From: Piper betle | Taxonomy: Eukaryota > Streptophyta > Magnoliopsida > Piperales > Piperaceae | Length of the DNA: 64,000 nucleotides | Reading direction: 5' to 3' | NCBI GenBank assembly: GCA_033002965.1 | Contig: JAURVB010009552.1 | Span: forward strand, 32,367 to 96,366 | Part shown: in pieces, positions 38,106 through 50,315 of the stretch | Numbering within the stretch: the stretch's first letter is position 1 | Layout: each line of letters begins with the position of its first letter | The notes under the pieces: generated by a model | The model's database searches: none | The model's input: the letters and a program-made list of their open reading frames with translations, nothing else | Told to the model about the DNA's origin: nothing | Program-made: the position numbers and the translations under genes

Positions 38106-38149
<44 letters not shown>

Positions 38150-38199
38150 TGTATAATGCACAATATGTATGATTATGTATGTATGTATTTATGATTTTA
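35831..38199. other. AT-rich intergenic DNA
   Basis: No gene seen. Holds a pure (AT)n tract at 38110-38145 and a TTTA repeat near 36810-36832. Short frames at 36452, 37183 and 37313 have no motif. Confidence 0.55.
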
Positions 38200-38980
38200 G
38201 TTGGCCATTGAGTGGTTCTGGCTTATGCTTTTGAAATCCACTTTCATGAGTTTTATACGATACTAGTTAAATTAGTATATTTACGAATTTTTAACATCGC
38301 GCCTCGATTTGCCATAAGACCGAAAAATTAGGATGTTACAGGTAGTACCAAAGCGAACCTGATTCCTTATTAGATGGATAATGGTATGTCAATAGTTATA
38401 ACAAGAAATTTAGATGACTAAATTTCTTTAAGGTGAGTGGGATGTAATGTCTCCTCTAAAAGTTATGTTAGTCTCACATTTAATAGATACCGAGGTCTGA
38501 TCTAATATATTTAATTATAATTTTTTCATTACAACCTTAATATATTTTTGAGGACGAAAATTTTCATGTTGGGGATATTATAAAACACAAAAAATAACTA
38601 GGTTATTTTATTTAGTATTTTATAAATCTTGTCTTTCATATTTCGTTATTAAGACATGTATGTATTTATGACTAATTTATTATGACATTTTACTATTTGC
38701 CTTTTCTATATAACTACAGCCTCCCCAATCCAGAATGGGGAACTTATGTGGAATAACTACCTCTTGTTGAGGATTTTGTGAATCTTGTCTTTCTATATTT
38801 CATTATTATAAAAAGTGTGTATGTGTGTATATATATATATATATATATGACTAATTTATTATGACCTTTCATTACTTACTTTTTATTTTCATGTACCAAA
38901 TTATGTCTATATAATAAGCACATCCTTCCCAACCCATAAAGGGAAACTTGTATGAAACAACCACCTTTGTTGAATTTTTT
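38200..38980 (+). mobile_element. Internally deleted LTR retrotransposon remnant with a direct duplication
   Basis: An LTR-like end (GGATGTTACA at 38331-38340) is followed after 2 bases by TAGTACCAAAGC (38343-38354), which matches the tRNA-Met primer site TGGTATCAGAGC at 9 of 12 bases; the three differences are transitions. Some 200 bases later comes GAGGACGAAAATTTT (about 38550), like the end of a Ty3-type polyprotein reading frame, then a purine stretch. Gag-pol is missing. Downstream, 38618-38777 and 38771-38980 are diverged direct copies (GACTAATTTATTATGAC, CTATATAA, CCCAAC/TCC...GGGGAACTT). Edges are approximate. Confidence 0.45.
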
Positions 38981-40259
38981 TAACATGGTTGTTGGTTTCG
39001 AAATTCCTCGGAAATTTTCATTTAAGTTAGTTGCATGTTGACCTGTATGTTAACTATAATTTAAAGTGTAAAATTTTTAATATTAAGTTATAACTAGACT
39101 TTTGGTTTGATTTAATGGTCAGAGTTTACCATGTTGGCTCATGTCCCAACACTTCTATGTATGCTCTATATATGTGTATGTAAGTTGTTACTAAACTTCT
39201 AATTTGATTTAGTGGTCATGATTTATCATGTTGCTCATTCACCAATACTTATATGTATGCGTATGTATATTTTTTTGTATGATCCTACTCGCAATAATTT
39301 AGGTATGTTGTTGTCAACTAGAATTCGGTGACACCTGTAACATCTTAATTTTTTGGAATGTTGGGTGGATCGTTTATAATCTTGATTAGGGCATTGAAAA
39401 GTGAAGAGATTTTGATGGTTAAGTGACAACACAAAAGACAATAAGGAACGACAAAGAATTTGGATTGGAAGAAGAAAAACTTCCTCAAAAAGTGTTTTTT
39501 ACTTTGATTTATTTATCTTTATAGTTAAATGATGTCTTTCATATCACATATGAATTTTTTGAGTTTAGGCAAATATTTTATGGTGTAAATTCTTTTCTAA
39601 GATTTTCAATAATACCTATTGCATGGACTAATAAAGTTTATTAATTTTTATCTATGTGATTGTGCTTTTGGATTATCTATTTTATTTTGTTCTTAACGCT
39701 ATCATTGGATTGACTATTTATTATTAGATCTAGAGATTTGATTATGTGTAGAGATAAAAAAATAAATATGTGATTGAATAGAATAACTTTTGTTTATCTA
39801 TTTTGAGTGATTTACATGTGAGATAAAGATATATTCATATATCTTATGTAATAATTATGGGCAAAAATTAAAATATCCGTTTGCATACATAATTTCATAG
39901 AAATATACAAGTTAGGTGCAAGTGATAAGTTTATTGTTAATCGAGAGATTATAATAAATAATTAATTATAGTGGTTAATGATCTAAATGTGTAATTCATA
40001 CGTAGAAGTTATAACTTTAATCATATAGAGCACCAAGTGAAATTGAAAATCATAAGTTTGTCGTCTTGAAGTTAATATTTGAGTTAAATATTGCATGCTA
40101 TATTAGTTTAGTCTTAATTCGAAATTTAATCACCCTTTGAATTCATTTCCATTTAAGAGTTTTTGGTAATAATTCTTAATAGGACGATACTTTCTTATCA
40201 CTTTTGTTACTTGATTCGACACATACATTTGTATTATAATTTTTATATCAAGTTTTTGG
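38981..40259. other. AT-rich intergenic DNA
   Basis: No gene seen. TGTAACATCTTAATT at about 39339 may be another decayed LTR terminus, but nothing supports it further. Confidence 0.5.
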
Positions 40260-40407
40260 TGCCTTTATCAGACCTCACTTTGGGTCATTTAGATATATTT
40301 TCCTTCTGTGGTTAATAACCCTCGATGATAAGATCTTTTGAGTTATTTTCGAACTTAAATCTACCTCCACGTTACCTTTGGACATACTAATATGATTACC
40401 TTCCAAG

Positions 40408-40449
<42 letters not shown>

Positions 40450-41001
40450 TTTTATCGAGTTTTCAGTGAGTAGAGAGAGGGTGAAATTGACCTTGCGTAT
40501 GCTCGTGAGTGTGGGCGGATACGCAAGTCGTAGCGGGCTCTGGAATTAATGAGAGGATTGTTCTATTCCCGATAGATCCTGACAATTCTACGTCTTGACT
40601 TTCTTCATACTCAGAGAGACGTGGAGTATACAATTGCTATTTTGTATAGCACATGTTTGGACGTATGACATTAAAGGGTACTGAAGGGTATTACCTAAGA
40701 GCTCTAGGCTATTGTGCTCTTGGCCATGTGTTGTATAGAGGCATAGAGAGGGCTTAGGATATGTGATATTTTTCAAGAGTAGGATCAATTATTGTCAAGA
40801 AAGATATTTGCTGAGAGTGACATAGCACCAACTCAGTTCAGGATGTTATCGTGTCTGCAATTTGATGACTCCTCCGTAATTGTCCTTAGAGTGTTGAGAA
40901 GAAGCATATGAATATTTGCTTTACATGAGAGTTAGCTTTCATTTTTCAGTTTGATATTTAGTTATTTTCTGAACCAGTGATCTCCATTACTCACCTTTTT
41001 C

Positions 41002-41047
<46 letters not shown>

Positions 41048-41861
41048 GCTGGCTACTCTTCAACATGGTGCAGAAAAGTTTTCTGCACCATGTTTGATCT
41101 GAGCCCTCCGATTACAAGGACGGCTCAGATCAAAGTAAGTAAAAACCCTAACCCTAACCTTTCCCATCCTGGGCGGCGGTAGGAAGGCAGCGACAGGGGT
41201 AGGGAGACGGCGACTGTGGTAGGGAGGTGGCGACGGCGACGAGGGCGTGGAGGCGGCGATGGGGGCATGGAGGCGGCGATGGGGTGGCAAGGAAATAGCG
41301 ACAACGATAGTGGCACGTAGGCGGCGATGGGGACGAGGGCAAGGAGGTGGCAACGGGGGCTAGGATGGCGGCCACAGGGCGGGCAGCCCGCCCCATCACT
41401 GCCTCCTTGGCCCCAGTCGCCACCTCCCTGCCACCTCCCTACCGTCCTTGCCACCCCATTGTCGCCTCCACGACCCATCGCTGCCTCCCTGCCCTTGTCA
41501 CCGTCGCCTCCTCCCTACCACCGTCACCGCCTCCCTGCCCTCGTCACCGTCACCATCGCCGCCTCCCTGCCCTCGTCGCTATAGCCGCCTCCTACCACAT
41601 CGCCGCCTCTTACCCTCATCGCCACCTCCTTGCCGCCTCCTTGCTACCCCATTGCCGCCTCTACGCCCTCGTCACCGTTGCCGCCTCCACGCCACCGTCG
41701 CCACCTCCCTGCCCCGTCATCGCCGCCACCGAGGATGGGAAGGGTTAGGGTTATGGTTTTTTACTGTTTTGATCTGAGCCATCCTTGTAATCGAGATGAC
41801 TCAGCTCAAAACATGGTGCAGGAAAACTTTGCTCTCTCTCTCTCTCTCTCTCTCTCTGTAT

Positions 41862-41896
<35 letters not shown>

Positions 41897-42165
41897 TTTT
41901 GCGTTCCTAAATCGACTTTAGTAAAAGGAAAGATAAATGCTACACACATTTGAGCTCAATGCAATTATGTTATTTTATACTTTTATTTATATTTGATTTA
42001 GTTTTACTCATATTGAGTAATATCTTCCATTCTCGAGATGCCAAATCAGTTGTTTTGATCTATATTATTGATTAAGTCTTATAGATTAACAACTTTAGAT
42101 ATGACTCGACTCGGTTATAATATTTTTTATTCGCTTCTTAGGTGAATCAAAATTGAGGTGTTACA
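40260..42165 (-). mobile_element. Decayed LTR fragment of the same family as the two solo LTRs, interrupted by a TIR element
   Basis: Matches 57500-58230 in the same orientation: AATAACCCTCGATGATAAGATC against AATAACCCTCGAGGATGATATC; then ACATGAGAGTTAGCTTTCATTTT against ACATGAGAGTCAGTTTGATTATT. It ends TTGAGGTGTTACA at 42165, where the intact copy ends TTGGGGTGTCACA. The left end is missing or unrecognisable. (AT)n tracts lie at 40409-40446, 41005-41044 and 41864-41894. Confidence 0.6.
41045..41862. mobile_element. TIR element with GC-rich minisatellite interior, inside an (AT)n tract
   Basis: Terminal inverted repeats of roughly 100 bp. The left contains TTCTGCACCATGTTTGATCT and GGACGGCTCAGATCAAA; the right mirrors it with GATCTGAGCCATCCTTG and CATGGTGCAGGAAAAC. 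The left end also holds a perfect 13-bp-arm hairpin (ATGGTGCAGAAAA-G-mirror). The interior is GGCGGCGATGGGG-type repeats on the left half and their complement (CCGCCTCCCTGCC) on the right, so the whole 0.8 kb is close to a large palindrome. Pro/Ser-rich frames on both strands are by-products of the repeat. (AT)n tracts border it on both sides, plus a (CT)n run at 41832-41857. Confidence 0.7.
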
Positions 42166-43727
42166 TGTGACCTTTTAACATAAAAATTTTTTTTATTGTT
42201 TTTTTTAAGAAATTGAGGTTAGTGAGATTCAAACCCCCGTGAATCTCTGCAAGTGGTAGTTATATTATATTTTTAAAATTTTTCTTGTATTTTAATTACT
42301 TGATTCTTTTATTCTTAATCTCAGGCCAATATTGAGTTCAAGAGTAAATTATTGTCAATTTATGATCATTTCCATTTGAAATCCCAAGCCAAGTAATACT
42401 TATAATACTTAAAACCTCACATTATCTTAGGTTATACATGTACTTTTGCTCAGCCAAAATTTTTAGCTAATATAAGTTATATAACTTTTACACATGAGTC
42501 CAAGATGACAAATCAAATTTCCGTTTTCTAAGGATGAGCTTATATCTATATATTATATTGAAGTTTAAATGTGAACGGCTCTGAATCAACTTAGTCAACT
42601 GCACTCTCAAGTCCCATGTTCTTGAAAGAGTCAGTATCTTGCATTTCACACTATTACAACTTCAAAGAGATGGGCGAATTTTTATTGAAGTTTGATATAA
42701 AAAAATCTTTTATATATATTCAAACCATAATTTAAAATTTTGGGATTCAAACTCTACTCAACATTTTATAAAGTACAGTCGAGTTTAAATTGACTCTGAA
42801 TCATTTATGTTATTTTCTCGATTCAACAAATGAAAGAGATTACTAATTATATAAAATTAGTATTATATATTTGCTCTTTTTAACACTTTACATGGATGAA
42901 TAGATGATTAATGATACTTTACGATATTTTTTAGTTAAATTAAAAGAAATAAAATATTTTCTTAACTTTTATTATTTGACTTAAGGATACTTAAAATTTA
43001 TTTGTAAAGTGGAGTTAGAAAGCCATGGAATACAGCCAAGAACTCGGTGAGTTTTTGAAATTGAAAAGAAGGTTTAGAAGCTATATATTATGTCATGTTG
43101 CCCTAAATATGAATATTTAATCTTTATAATTATACATAAAAATTGTATAACAATAAATAATTAGATCAATACGCCAAATTATTCATGATTAAGATGCACA
43201 AACCGAGTGCAACATACACAAAGAACATTTTAATGGGCTAATTGAGCTACAATTACCCATGTTTAACGTGGACGTTTAAGAGTACCGGGACTTGAAACCG
43301 CCCTTGTAGTAATGCATTATCCTTGCTATGATATGTTTCCTGCTAAAAGTTAGGCAAGAAATTCAATCCAAGCATGAATTGCAGCACAAACCAATACTTA
43401 ATTTTCATCAACCCGAAAATGTACACGCCACAAAATATTATATATAAATACAAAATGAAAGGTACGAGGTCAAAGGTGGGATGGGACAGTTCCCATGAGT
43501 CTTGCCTTGCGTAAAGTATAAGGACTTGCGACTTGCCGGTCGGGCTCCAAATCATGGTTACACTCACCAACCTTCCAACATAACCATAGTTAGATTTTAC
43601 CATCAACTCATCAAGGCATTAAAGATTGGATCTTGCTGTATCTTAAAAGTCTCCGTTAGTTGTTAATATCAAAGATTAGTGCTATTGTGTAATAAAGTAA
43701 AAGCTAAAAGGTAGGAAGATTTGTTTA
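42166..43727. other. AT-rich intergenic DNA
   Basis: No gene supported. A minus-strand frame at 43343-43606 has no recognisable motif. Confidence 0.5.
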
Positions 43728-43736
43728 TTATAAATA
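43728..43736 (+). promoter_or_regulatory. TATA box of the CCR gene
   Basis: TTATAAATA, about 115 bp before the chosen start codon. Transcription would begin near 43760, which puts the in-frame ATG at 43747 at or before the transcript start and favours the ATG at 43849. Confidence 0.65.
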
Positions 43737-43848
43737 CCGCACAAGGATGAGGATCCCATGCAACACAAGCAGACAACATCTTCTCTCCAACGTCATCTAC
43801 CCACCTAAATTGTCTCGTCAGCTAGATCTTCCACCACTCTTCACAAAC

Positions 43849-46158
43849 ATGTCGTCAGCACTCCCCGCCGTGGCTGGCCCCAAAGTCGTCTGCGTCACCG
43901 GCGCTGGTGGGTTCATCGCCTCCTGGCTTGTCAAGCTCTTGCTTGAGAGGGGGTACACTGTTAAGGGCACTGTTCGAAATCCAGGTTAGTTTTATCATCA
44001 TTTTTTGATTGTTTTGTGTTTAGTAATAGAGGATTTGATGATGCTATTTTCACTCGTTGGGCATTTAGACGACCCTAAGAACTCCCATTTGAAGGAGCTA
44101 GAGGGGGCCAAGGATCGGTTGATCCTATGCAAAGCCGACCTACTAGACTATGCAAGTATGTGCCAGGCAATCAATGGGTGTGAAGGCGTTTTCCACACTG
44201 CTTGTCCTGTCAGTGAGGAGCGAGTAACTAATCTATCAAATCCTTCGTCCTTTTCCCAAATTTCTATATCATATATCCAATCGGTAAAATGGTATAGTGG
44301 TGCGTGCACAATGTGGTGTCGTAGGAGCAAGTCGTGGCACCGGCGGTGGAGGGGACCAAGCACGTGATAAATGCAGCTGCCGAAGCCGGCGTCCGGCGTG
44401 TCGTGTTCACTTCCTCCATCGGCGCCGTGTACATGGACCCTAACAGGAGTCCCGACGAAGTCATCGACGAAACCTGCTGGAGTGACCTTGAGTTTTGCAA
44501 GAACACCAAGGTAATTGGTTTTCAATCTCATACCTCAGAGAAAATATGTCATTAAATTTATATTAAAAATGATTATTATCATTATTATCAAATTTATTAA
44601 TATGTTTATTATGTGTGAAAGAATTGGTATTGCTACGGCAAAGTGTTGGCAGAGCAAGCGGGGTGGGAAGTGGCGAAGGAGAGAGGGATAGACATGGTGG
44701 TGGTGAACCCGGTGCTCGTGCTAGGGCCACTGTTGCAGTCCACTATTAACGCTAGCATCATACACATACTCAAGTACCTGACTGGGTCGGCCAAGACCTA
44801 CGCCAACTCGGTGCAGGCGTACGTGCACGTACAGAACGTGGCCGAAGCACACATCTTGGTGTACGAGACGCCGGCTGCGAACGGGCGCTACCTGTGTTTG
44901 GAGGGCGGGCTTCACCGCGGCGACGTCGTCGACATCCTCGCGGAGCTCTTCCCGTACTACCCCATCCCCACCAAGTAAGTGCTCCCCCACTTCCTGTACT
45001 ACCCCATCGCCTCCTTGTTCTACTTTGGGAACCGGTATTGTTTCCGCCACTTCAGTACGTACTATGGGGGGTCGCATCGAATCGTAATCGTTGATCATCG
45101 CCTGCGTGCCCAAGTGCATCCCTCGAGGGCACACACCATACCCGTTCCCACTTTGATGCTTTGATTTGAAAGATAATGCCGTCACAACTCACTGGCGTGC
45201 AGTAATGGTGGACCGATGTTAATATTGTACTCATTGTGCTCATTGAGCTTGAGCTTGGTGTTAAGCTGTCATTAGGAGGATACATGTCTTATATTATAAT
45301 TCTTAACGAAAGTGGTAATTACAATTAAGCAAGTTTGTTAAACTTGAGATGGGAACATAGTTATAAATAGTGTATCATATCGGCCGATCCTACCTACGTG
45401 GTTATCTTGATTTGCACCGTTTAATTGATGCCGGTTATTTAGTTTGAAATTTGATTATAACCTAATTTTTTATTGAAAATTGTAGAATTTTAACCCGTGT
45501 TTACTTAAATATTAATCACAAAAATATATTTAATGTAAAATAAAATATTTTATTGTTTAAAGCCAGATATATTGGATATAAATTCAGTAATGGTAATTAA
45601 AATAATATTTAATATTTGGATGGGATAACTATTGTGGTCCGGAGATGTAATTTATTCAAGTACTGTCATAGTTTAATAAGATTCTTCATTTGTTTTTTGG
45701 CTTGGGATCAGAAAAGATGCTTCTTGATTTGTGGAGAAGTGGGTCGGGAGTAGGTGCGCCCAATTCCTATGAGCGCATATGTCTTGAATAATAAAAATTT
45801 AGTGACTTTACACCCTGTAAATTCGTCCCCCATTCCTCATCGCATGCTTTCATTCACGGTTTCACCCACCGCAGCATCGTTCTCACACGAATGAATACCC
45901 AACAAGACACTCTTCTTCCCCCACCGCATATCCGAGTAGTTCCTTGTGGACTCATTTAGACCATCTTGTAACTTTCAAGAACATATGTGCAGGTGCTCTG
46001 ATGAGGTGAATCCCAGGAAGAAGCCTCACAAGTTTTCAAACCAGAGGCTCAAGAATTTGGGGCTTGAGTTCATACCTGTGAAGCAGTGCTTGTATGACAC
46101 AGTCAAGAGCTTGCAGGAAAAGGGTCATCTCCAACTCCCCCAATCACCACTTTCTTGA
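43849..46158 (+). CDS. CCR: Cinnamoyl-CoA reductase
   Basis: Predicted NADPH-dependent reductase that converts hydroxycinnamoyl-CoA esters to cinnamaldehydes, the entry step of monolignol (lignin) synthesis, in the cytosol. Exons: 43849-43984, 44069-44223, 44325-44510, 44622-44974, 45993-46158; all GT-AG and in phase; 331 aa, the usual family length. The nucleotide-binding motif [11 protein letters not shown] lies at residues 16-26 and the NADP-preferring R43 in GTVRNPDDPKN. The CCR signature KNWYCYGK is at 159-166, with Tyr164 and Lys166 in the catalytic YxxxK position relative to the short-chain reductase family pattern. H207 and K210 (HILKY) fit the substrate-binding motif described for true CCRs. 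The C-terminus [20 protein letters not shown] is typical. A start at 43747 would add 34 unconserved residues. No damage seen. Confidence 0.94.
44975..45992 (+). other. CCR intron 4
   Basis: 1018-bp intron. Its first bases repeat the end of exon 4 (TACTACCCCATC occurs at 44955 and again near 44998), suggesting a local duplication across the splice donor. The rest is AT-rich. Confidence 0.6.
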
Positions 46159-46249
46159 GTTAATTGGGGGCTTAGCTATATTTAGATTGTATTGGTCTTC
46201 GTATTAAATTATGCATGCTCTATATAAGAGCCTGCGTATATGGCTAGAT

Positions 46250-46255
46250 AATAAA
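46250..46255 (+). terminator. Polyadenylation signal of the CCR gene
   Basis: AATAAA, 92 bp after the stop codon, in a suitable position for a plant near-upstream element. No other candidate is closer. Confidence 0.55.
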
Positions 46256-48752
46256 TCATGGAAGCTCGTTATGTTGAATCATTAACAGTATTTTATCAAT
46301 GGACACCACTAGCACCATACATGCGTATGTATTTATAATATTAAGAGCTCGTGTTTCATGGATTTGCGTAGGAGCGTAAAGAAGTTTTGAGCTAAATTTG
46401 GTGAAAACATTTCTATTTTTAATAATTGACGTGAGGTGTTAAGCAAAACTCCTCGCGCGTGTGCATGGACGACAGCTCCACCAGAGCTCCTCTTTTTAAT
46501 AATTAGAATAGGCAACATTTAAGTCGGTGAAACTACAAGATAGGTTGAATGCTCAGCCTGGCTTAGGTGCTCAACCCAAGCAGCCTTCAGCTTGAGCAAG
46601 GCTAGACTAGATCAGGTAGGACAAAACTCAATTTTTCTACCATTCTAAAAAGAGAACATTTTTTTATGAGCCCTTGCCTGAGCCGCCTTAGAACCCCCTA
46701 GACTCAAGCAGAGATGTAAATGGATTGAGTTTTGACAAATGGTATTATTAAACTAAGCTAGCCCAAACTCATTCTCATTAGTGTACTTTTTATGTATTCT
46801 CGTTATTATAGTTCTTAAACAAATGCTCTACTAGCTAGGTATAGTTTGATGAATAGAGATTGAACACAAGAGATTGAAGAATTTGAGCTTGATAACAAAA
46901 ATATTTAGGTCGACTCAAATTATCTATTTAATGTCTTGTTACTTTTGAATATCGATAATCTTTATCATTGAGGTTGTATATGGTTGGAAAAAGCTACTTT
47001 TTGTCTTTGAATATAAAACTTATAAGGTAAAAAGAGAGTTTTAAAATTGCCGGAGTTTTAGACAACTCAACTTGGCTTAACTTGAAACAAATTGAATCAA
47101 ACATGACTCAAACTTCAACACTTAGAATCGGTTTTAAATTATTTGAGTTTGGTCCATCAACATTTTTTATATCAAACCACTCTTGAACTAAGTAGCTACT
47201 TTAAAATAAGCTAACATGAACAAAGTATTCCTCTACTTGGTTCGACTCATTTATAACCCTAGATTTGACCGTCAAGCCAGCCTAGCTGGACCAGGACCAC
47301 TTGGCTGAGAGTTTGCCCATGACAAAGGACCCGATATGATCTTGCCTAGAAGAAATAATCTCCAACACGGGCTGTATGCATGACATGACATCTTGCCCGG
47401 TATACAACATAATCGCCAATGTGGCTGTAAAAGTTCCAGGAAAAAAAAGGACTTTTGTGCTTCAACATTCCCCTCCTTGATGACAATTTTATATTATATA
47501 AGCGACCAAACTAAGGATTCCTATGCACCAATAATGAGAATATAATTATGCGAAGGACAAAAAGAGAGTGATTTGAGGAAACTACCTAATTACGAGAAGT
47601 CCACTAATTCTTAGCATTTCACTCACAAGCCCACTATAGTCTCCAGAAAAGCCTAACGTGCCATCAAGTCCATCATCCTCGTACACTCCTTCCCAAGCAT
47701 TTGCTAACAAGGGCAAAGAGAGACCAACCAATATTTTGCACCCTTCTTTCTTTACCACTTGGAGGTCTCCTCCTCACTCCTCCTTTTTCCTTCTCTTGTC
47801 CTCTATAATTCTATTGCCCTCTATTTCTCTCCTTACCTCTGCTCTCGTACAATGTATCCAGCCTTCTGTATTTTTATTACATCCATGCTTTCAAGCCAAA
47901 GATCTCTCCCTCAACTATTAAGTCAAAAATCTTTTGCACATAGGAAAGCTTTAGAATGTCGCACCCATTAATTATCTACAAAAAAATAAAAAAGAAGAAT
48001 AATAATAATAATAACAATAATAATAATAATAACAACAATAATAGTAATAATAAAATAAATAAAAGAAATCATTTGACCATGATGGGTCTACAATTGATCT
48101 TTCTAGAAAATAAAAAAATGCTAACGAACACGGGCTCTGGTTGTGGTTCTCCTGGCATGCACTTTTGTGGCCTATATATTATCTGGTTATAAAAAGTGGA
48201 ATGCAGTCTCTATCCTTAAAACATCCTTACGACTTTTCAATTAAAAGGGTCAACCATTTGCTAGAATTGTTATAACTTATAAGATTTATCAATTAATTAG
48301 TCTTTTTTTAAAAAAGAATTAGTTACATATGCTTACAAGGGTAAGATATGATATATTAATTAATTAGTAGGATGATCCTTATAATTTATAAGTTGCTTAA
48401 CCATTTTTAAAGAAATAAGTAGTCCACCACAAATTTGTATTAATTAGGCCAATTATTATAATTGTTTTTTAAGACCCTACTAAATCTTGGATGAAGCATG
48501 ATTACTTGGTTTCAACTTATTTTACCTAAATCTAGGATTTTTAAGTGACTTATGTCATTTTATAGACATAAAGATTTCATGCTTTCTAGCATATTTTCTT
48601 CCCAAAAATTCCACAGTATACCCCACCCTTTTATGAATATTTAGTTTGTGTCAATGCTATCTAAATATTTCAAATCCTTGAGACACCTTAAATCTTCAAT
48701 TCTGCTATCATCTTATGATTTTTGAAGTTTTTTGAGCAAGAAACTAATGATT

Positions 48753-48806
<54 letters not shown>

Positions 48807-49679
48807 TTCCATCCAAGAGATGCAACCCTTATATCCGCTTGATTCCCTATTTCACTTTAATTACTGTAGGAAAATTGAAAGTCGCGTCTCAAATAGAAGA
48901 TTCTATCAATTAAAAAATAACAAAATAAAAATCAAATTATTATATTATATCTTCTTATTCAATTAGATTCTATCTTTAAAATTAGTCTATATATAAAATA
49001 TCATTAGATGAGTATAGTCTATGTCATTATTGAATGAAAGTTTATTTATAAAAGTAGAGTCTATCTTTAATTAATATGAGCCGCATCATGCTTAAGCTAC
49101 TCAATATTAATAAACGGAGAGCTAAAAATTGAGCTCTATAATTTCAAAAAATTCAAATCATTATAGTTTATCTCCTCATTTAATTAAAGTCTTTGTATAA
49201 ATAAAATAAAAGTACATATCTAAGATATCATGAGATAATAATCTATTTTATTATTCAATGCATATTTATTTATAAAATGTTAGTCAACGTCTATCTTTTG
49301 GTCAAGCCGCACACAATATCGCATCCCAGACATTTTTTTTACAAATATTGTGAAGGACTACATGAATGGATGAAACATTTCCAGCAAATAGTACTCAAAA
49401 TTTCCTCATCTATGGAGTTAACGAGTGTTTAAAAGTCTAGGTGTTAGATGTTTTGTGATAAAAATACAATCATGCATGATCTAATTTTAAGTATCTAGAG
49501 GGTTTAATCCTCAATTTATTTTTAATTACGAGATCGATGACATTAACATATTAAATCGGTATTAATGTGTACATTAATATGTTGGAAAAAAAGTATGGGA
49601 CGTTAATCTTGCAGTCCGCTTTTATCCTTAGCATTCATACAAGGAATTTACCGTTCTTAGCTCCTCTTGGGAGTGACAC
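46256..49679. other. AT-rich intergenic DNA with microsatellites
   Basis: No gene supported. (AAT)n-type tract at about 47997-48056 and pure (AT)n at 48757-48804. Around 46520-47290 there are ACTCAA/GCTTGAGC-rich words, like a very old copy of the hAT-type element, but ends cannot be drawn. Confidence 0.5.
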
Positions 49680-49922
49680 TAGGGTTGCTAATTAAGCGAG
49701 CCAGCTCGTGAGCATTTAGCGTTCGGCTCGGCTTGACTCGACTCGAAACTCGACATTTAAATGCTCGACTCGAACTCGACTCGAACTCGAATCTTACGAG
49801 CCGAGCTTGAGCAAGGTTGTGTTCGACTCGACTCGACTCGGTTGTAACTCGAACTCGACTCGAACTCGACTCGTAGTTCGACTCGAACTCGACTCGATAA
49901 AATAATATAATAATATAGTCTT

Positions 49923-49967
<45 letters not shown>

Positions 49968-50307
49968 AATAACAAAGAAGCAAGATAGTTGAGATGACAA
50001 GTATTCACCTTGATAACTTCAACGTTGTGGGTTCAAACCACAATGACCTCATTTTTTTTAAGTGAGGTACTTTTGACTTTTAATCGAGCTAACGAACGAG
50101 CTGGCGAACGAGCTCACAAAAATTAAACAGTTTAAGTATATTCGAGCTCGAGTCGAGCTCGAACACATAAAAGATATTCGAGTCGAACTCGAGCATGTAT
50201 GTCTAAAACTCGTTCGATCTCGAGTCGAGTTCGAACGAGTTTCGAACTATTCGAGCCGAGTTTAAACACATGTTGAGCTCGACTCGCTCGCTCAATTAGC
50301 ACCCCTA
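49680..50307. mobile_element. Non-autonomous hAT-type element (628 bp) with 8-bp target duplication
   Basis: Ends are inverted repeats: TAGGGTTGCTAATTAAGCGAG at the left, and CTCGCTCAATTAGCACCCCTA at the right. It is flanked by a perfect 8-bp direct repeat, AGTGACAC (49672-49679 and 50308-50315), as hAT transposition leaves. The interior is dominated by CGACTCGAACTCGACTCG-like words on the left and their complements on the right, with (AT)n at about 49929-49960. The segment 49978-50042 carries tRNA-promoter-like words (TAGTTGAGATGACAAG and GGGTTCAAACCAC). No transposase. A near copy lies at 62334-63002. Confidence 0.85.
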
Positions 50308-50315
50308 AGTGACAC

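Noticed and set aside
41142..41160. CCCTAACCCTAAC, telomere-like
   Set aside because: Only about two units, mirrored at 41742-41756 as part of the TIR; no interstitial telomere array.
41060..41777. Several Pro/Ser/His-rich frames on both strands
   Set aside because: Products of a GC-rich minisatellite in a TIR element; no start context or domain.
44148..44531. Minus-strand frames across the CCR gene
   Set aside because: Shadow of the CCR exons, whose phases and motifs are complete on the plus strand.
47956..48192. Poly-Asn open frame
   Set aside because: Translation of an (AAT)n microsatellite.
49737..49905. CGACTCGAACTC repeats as a satellite
   Set aside because: They are internal to the hAT-type element and its copies, with TIRs and target duplication outside them.
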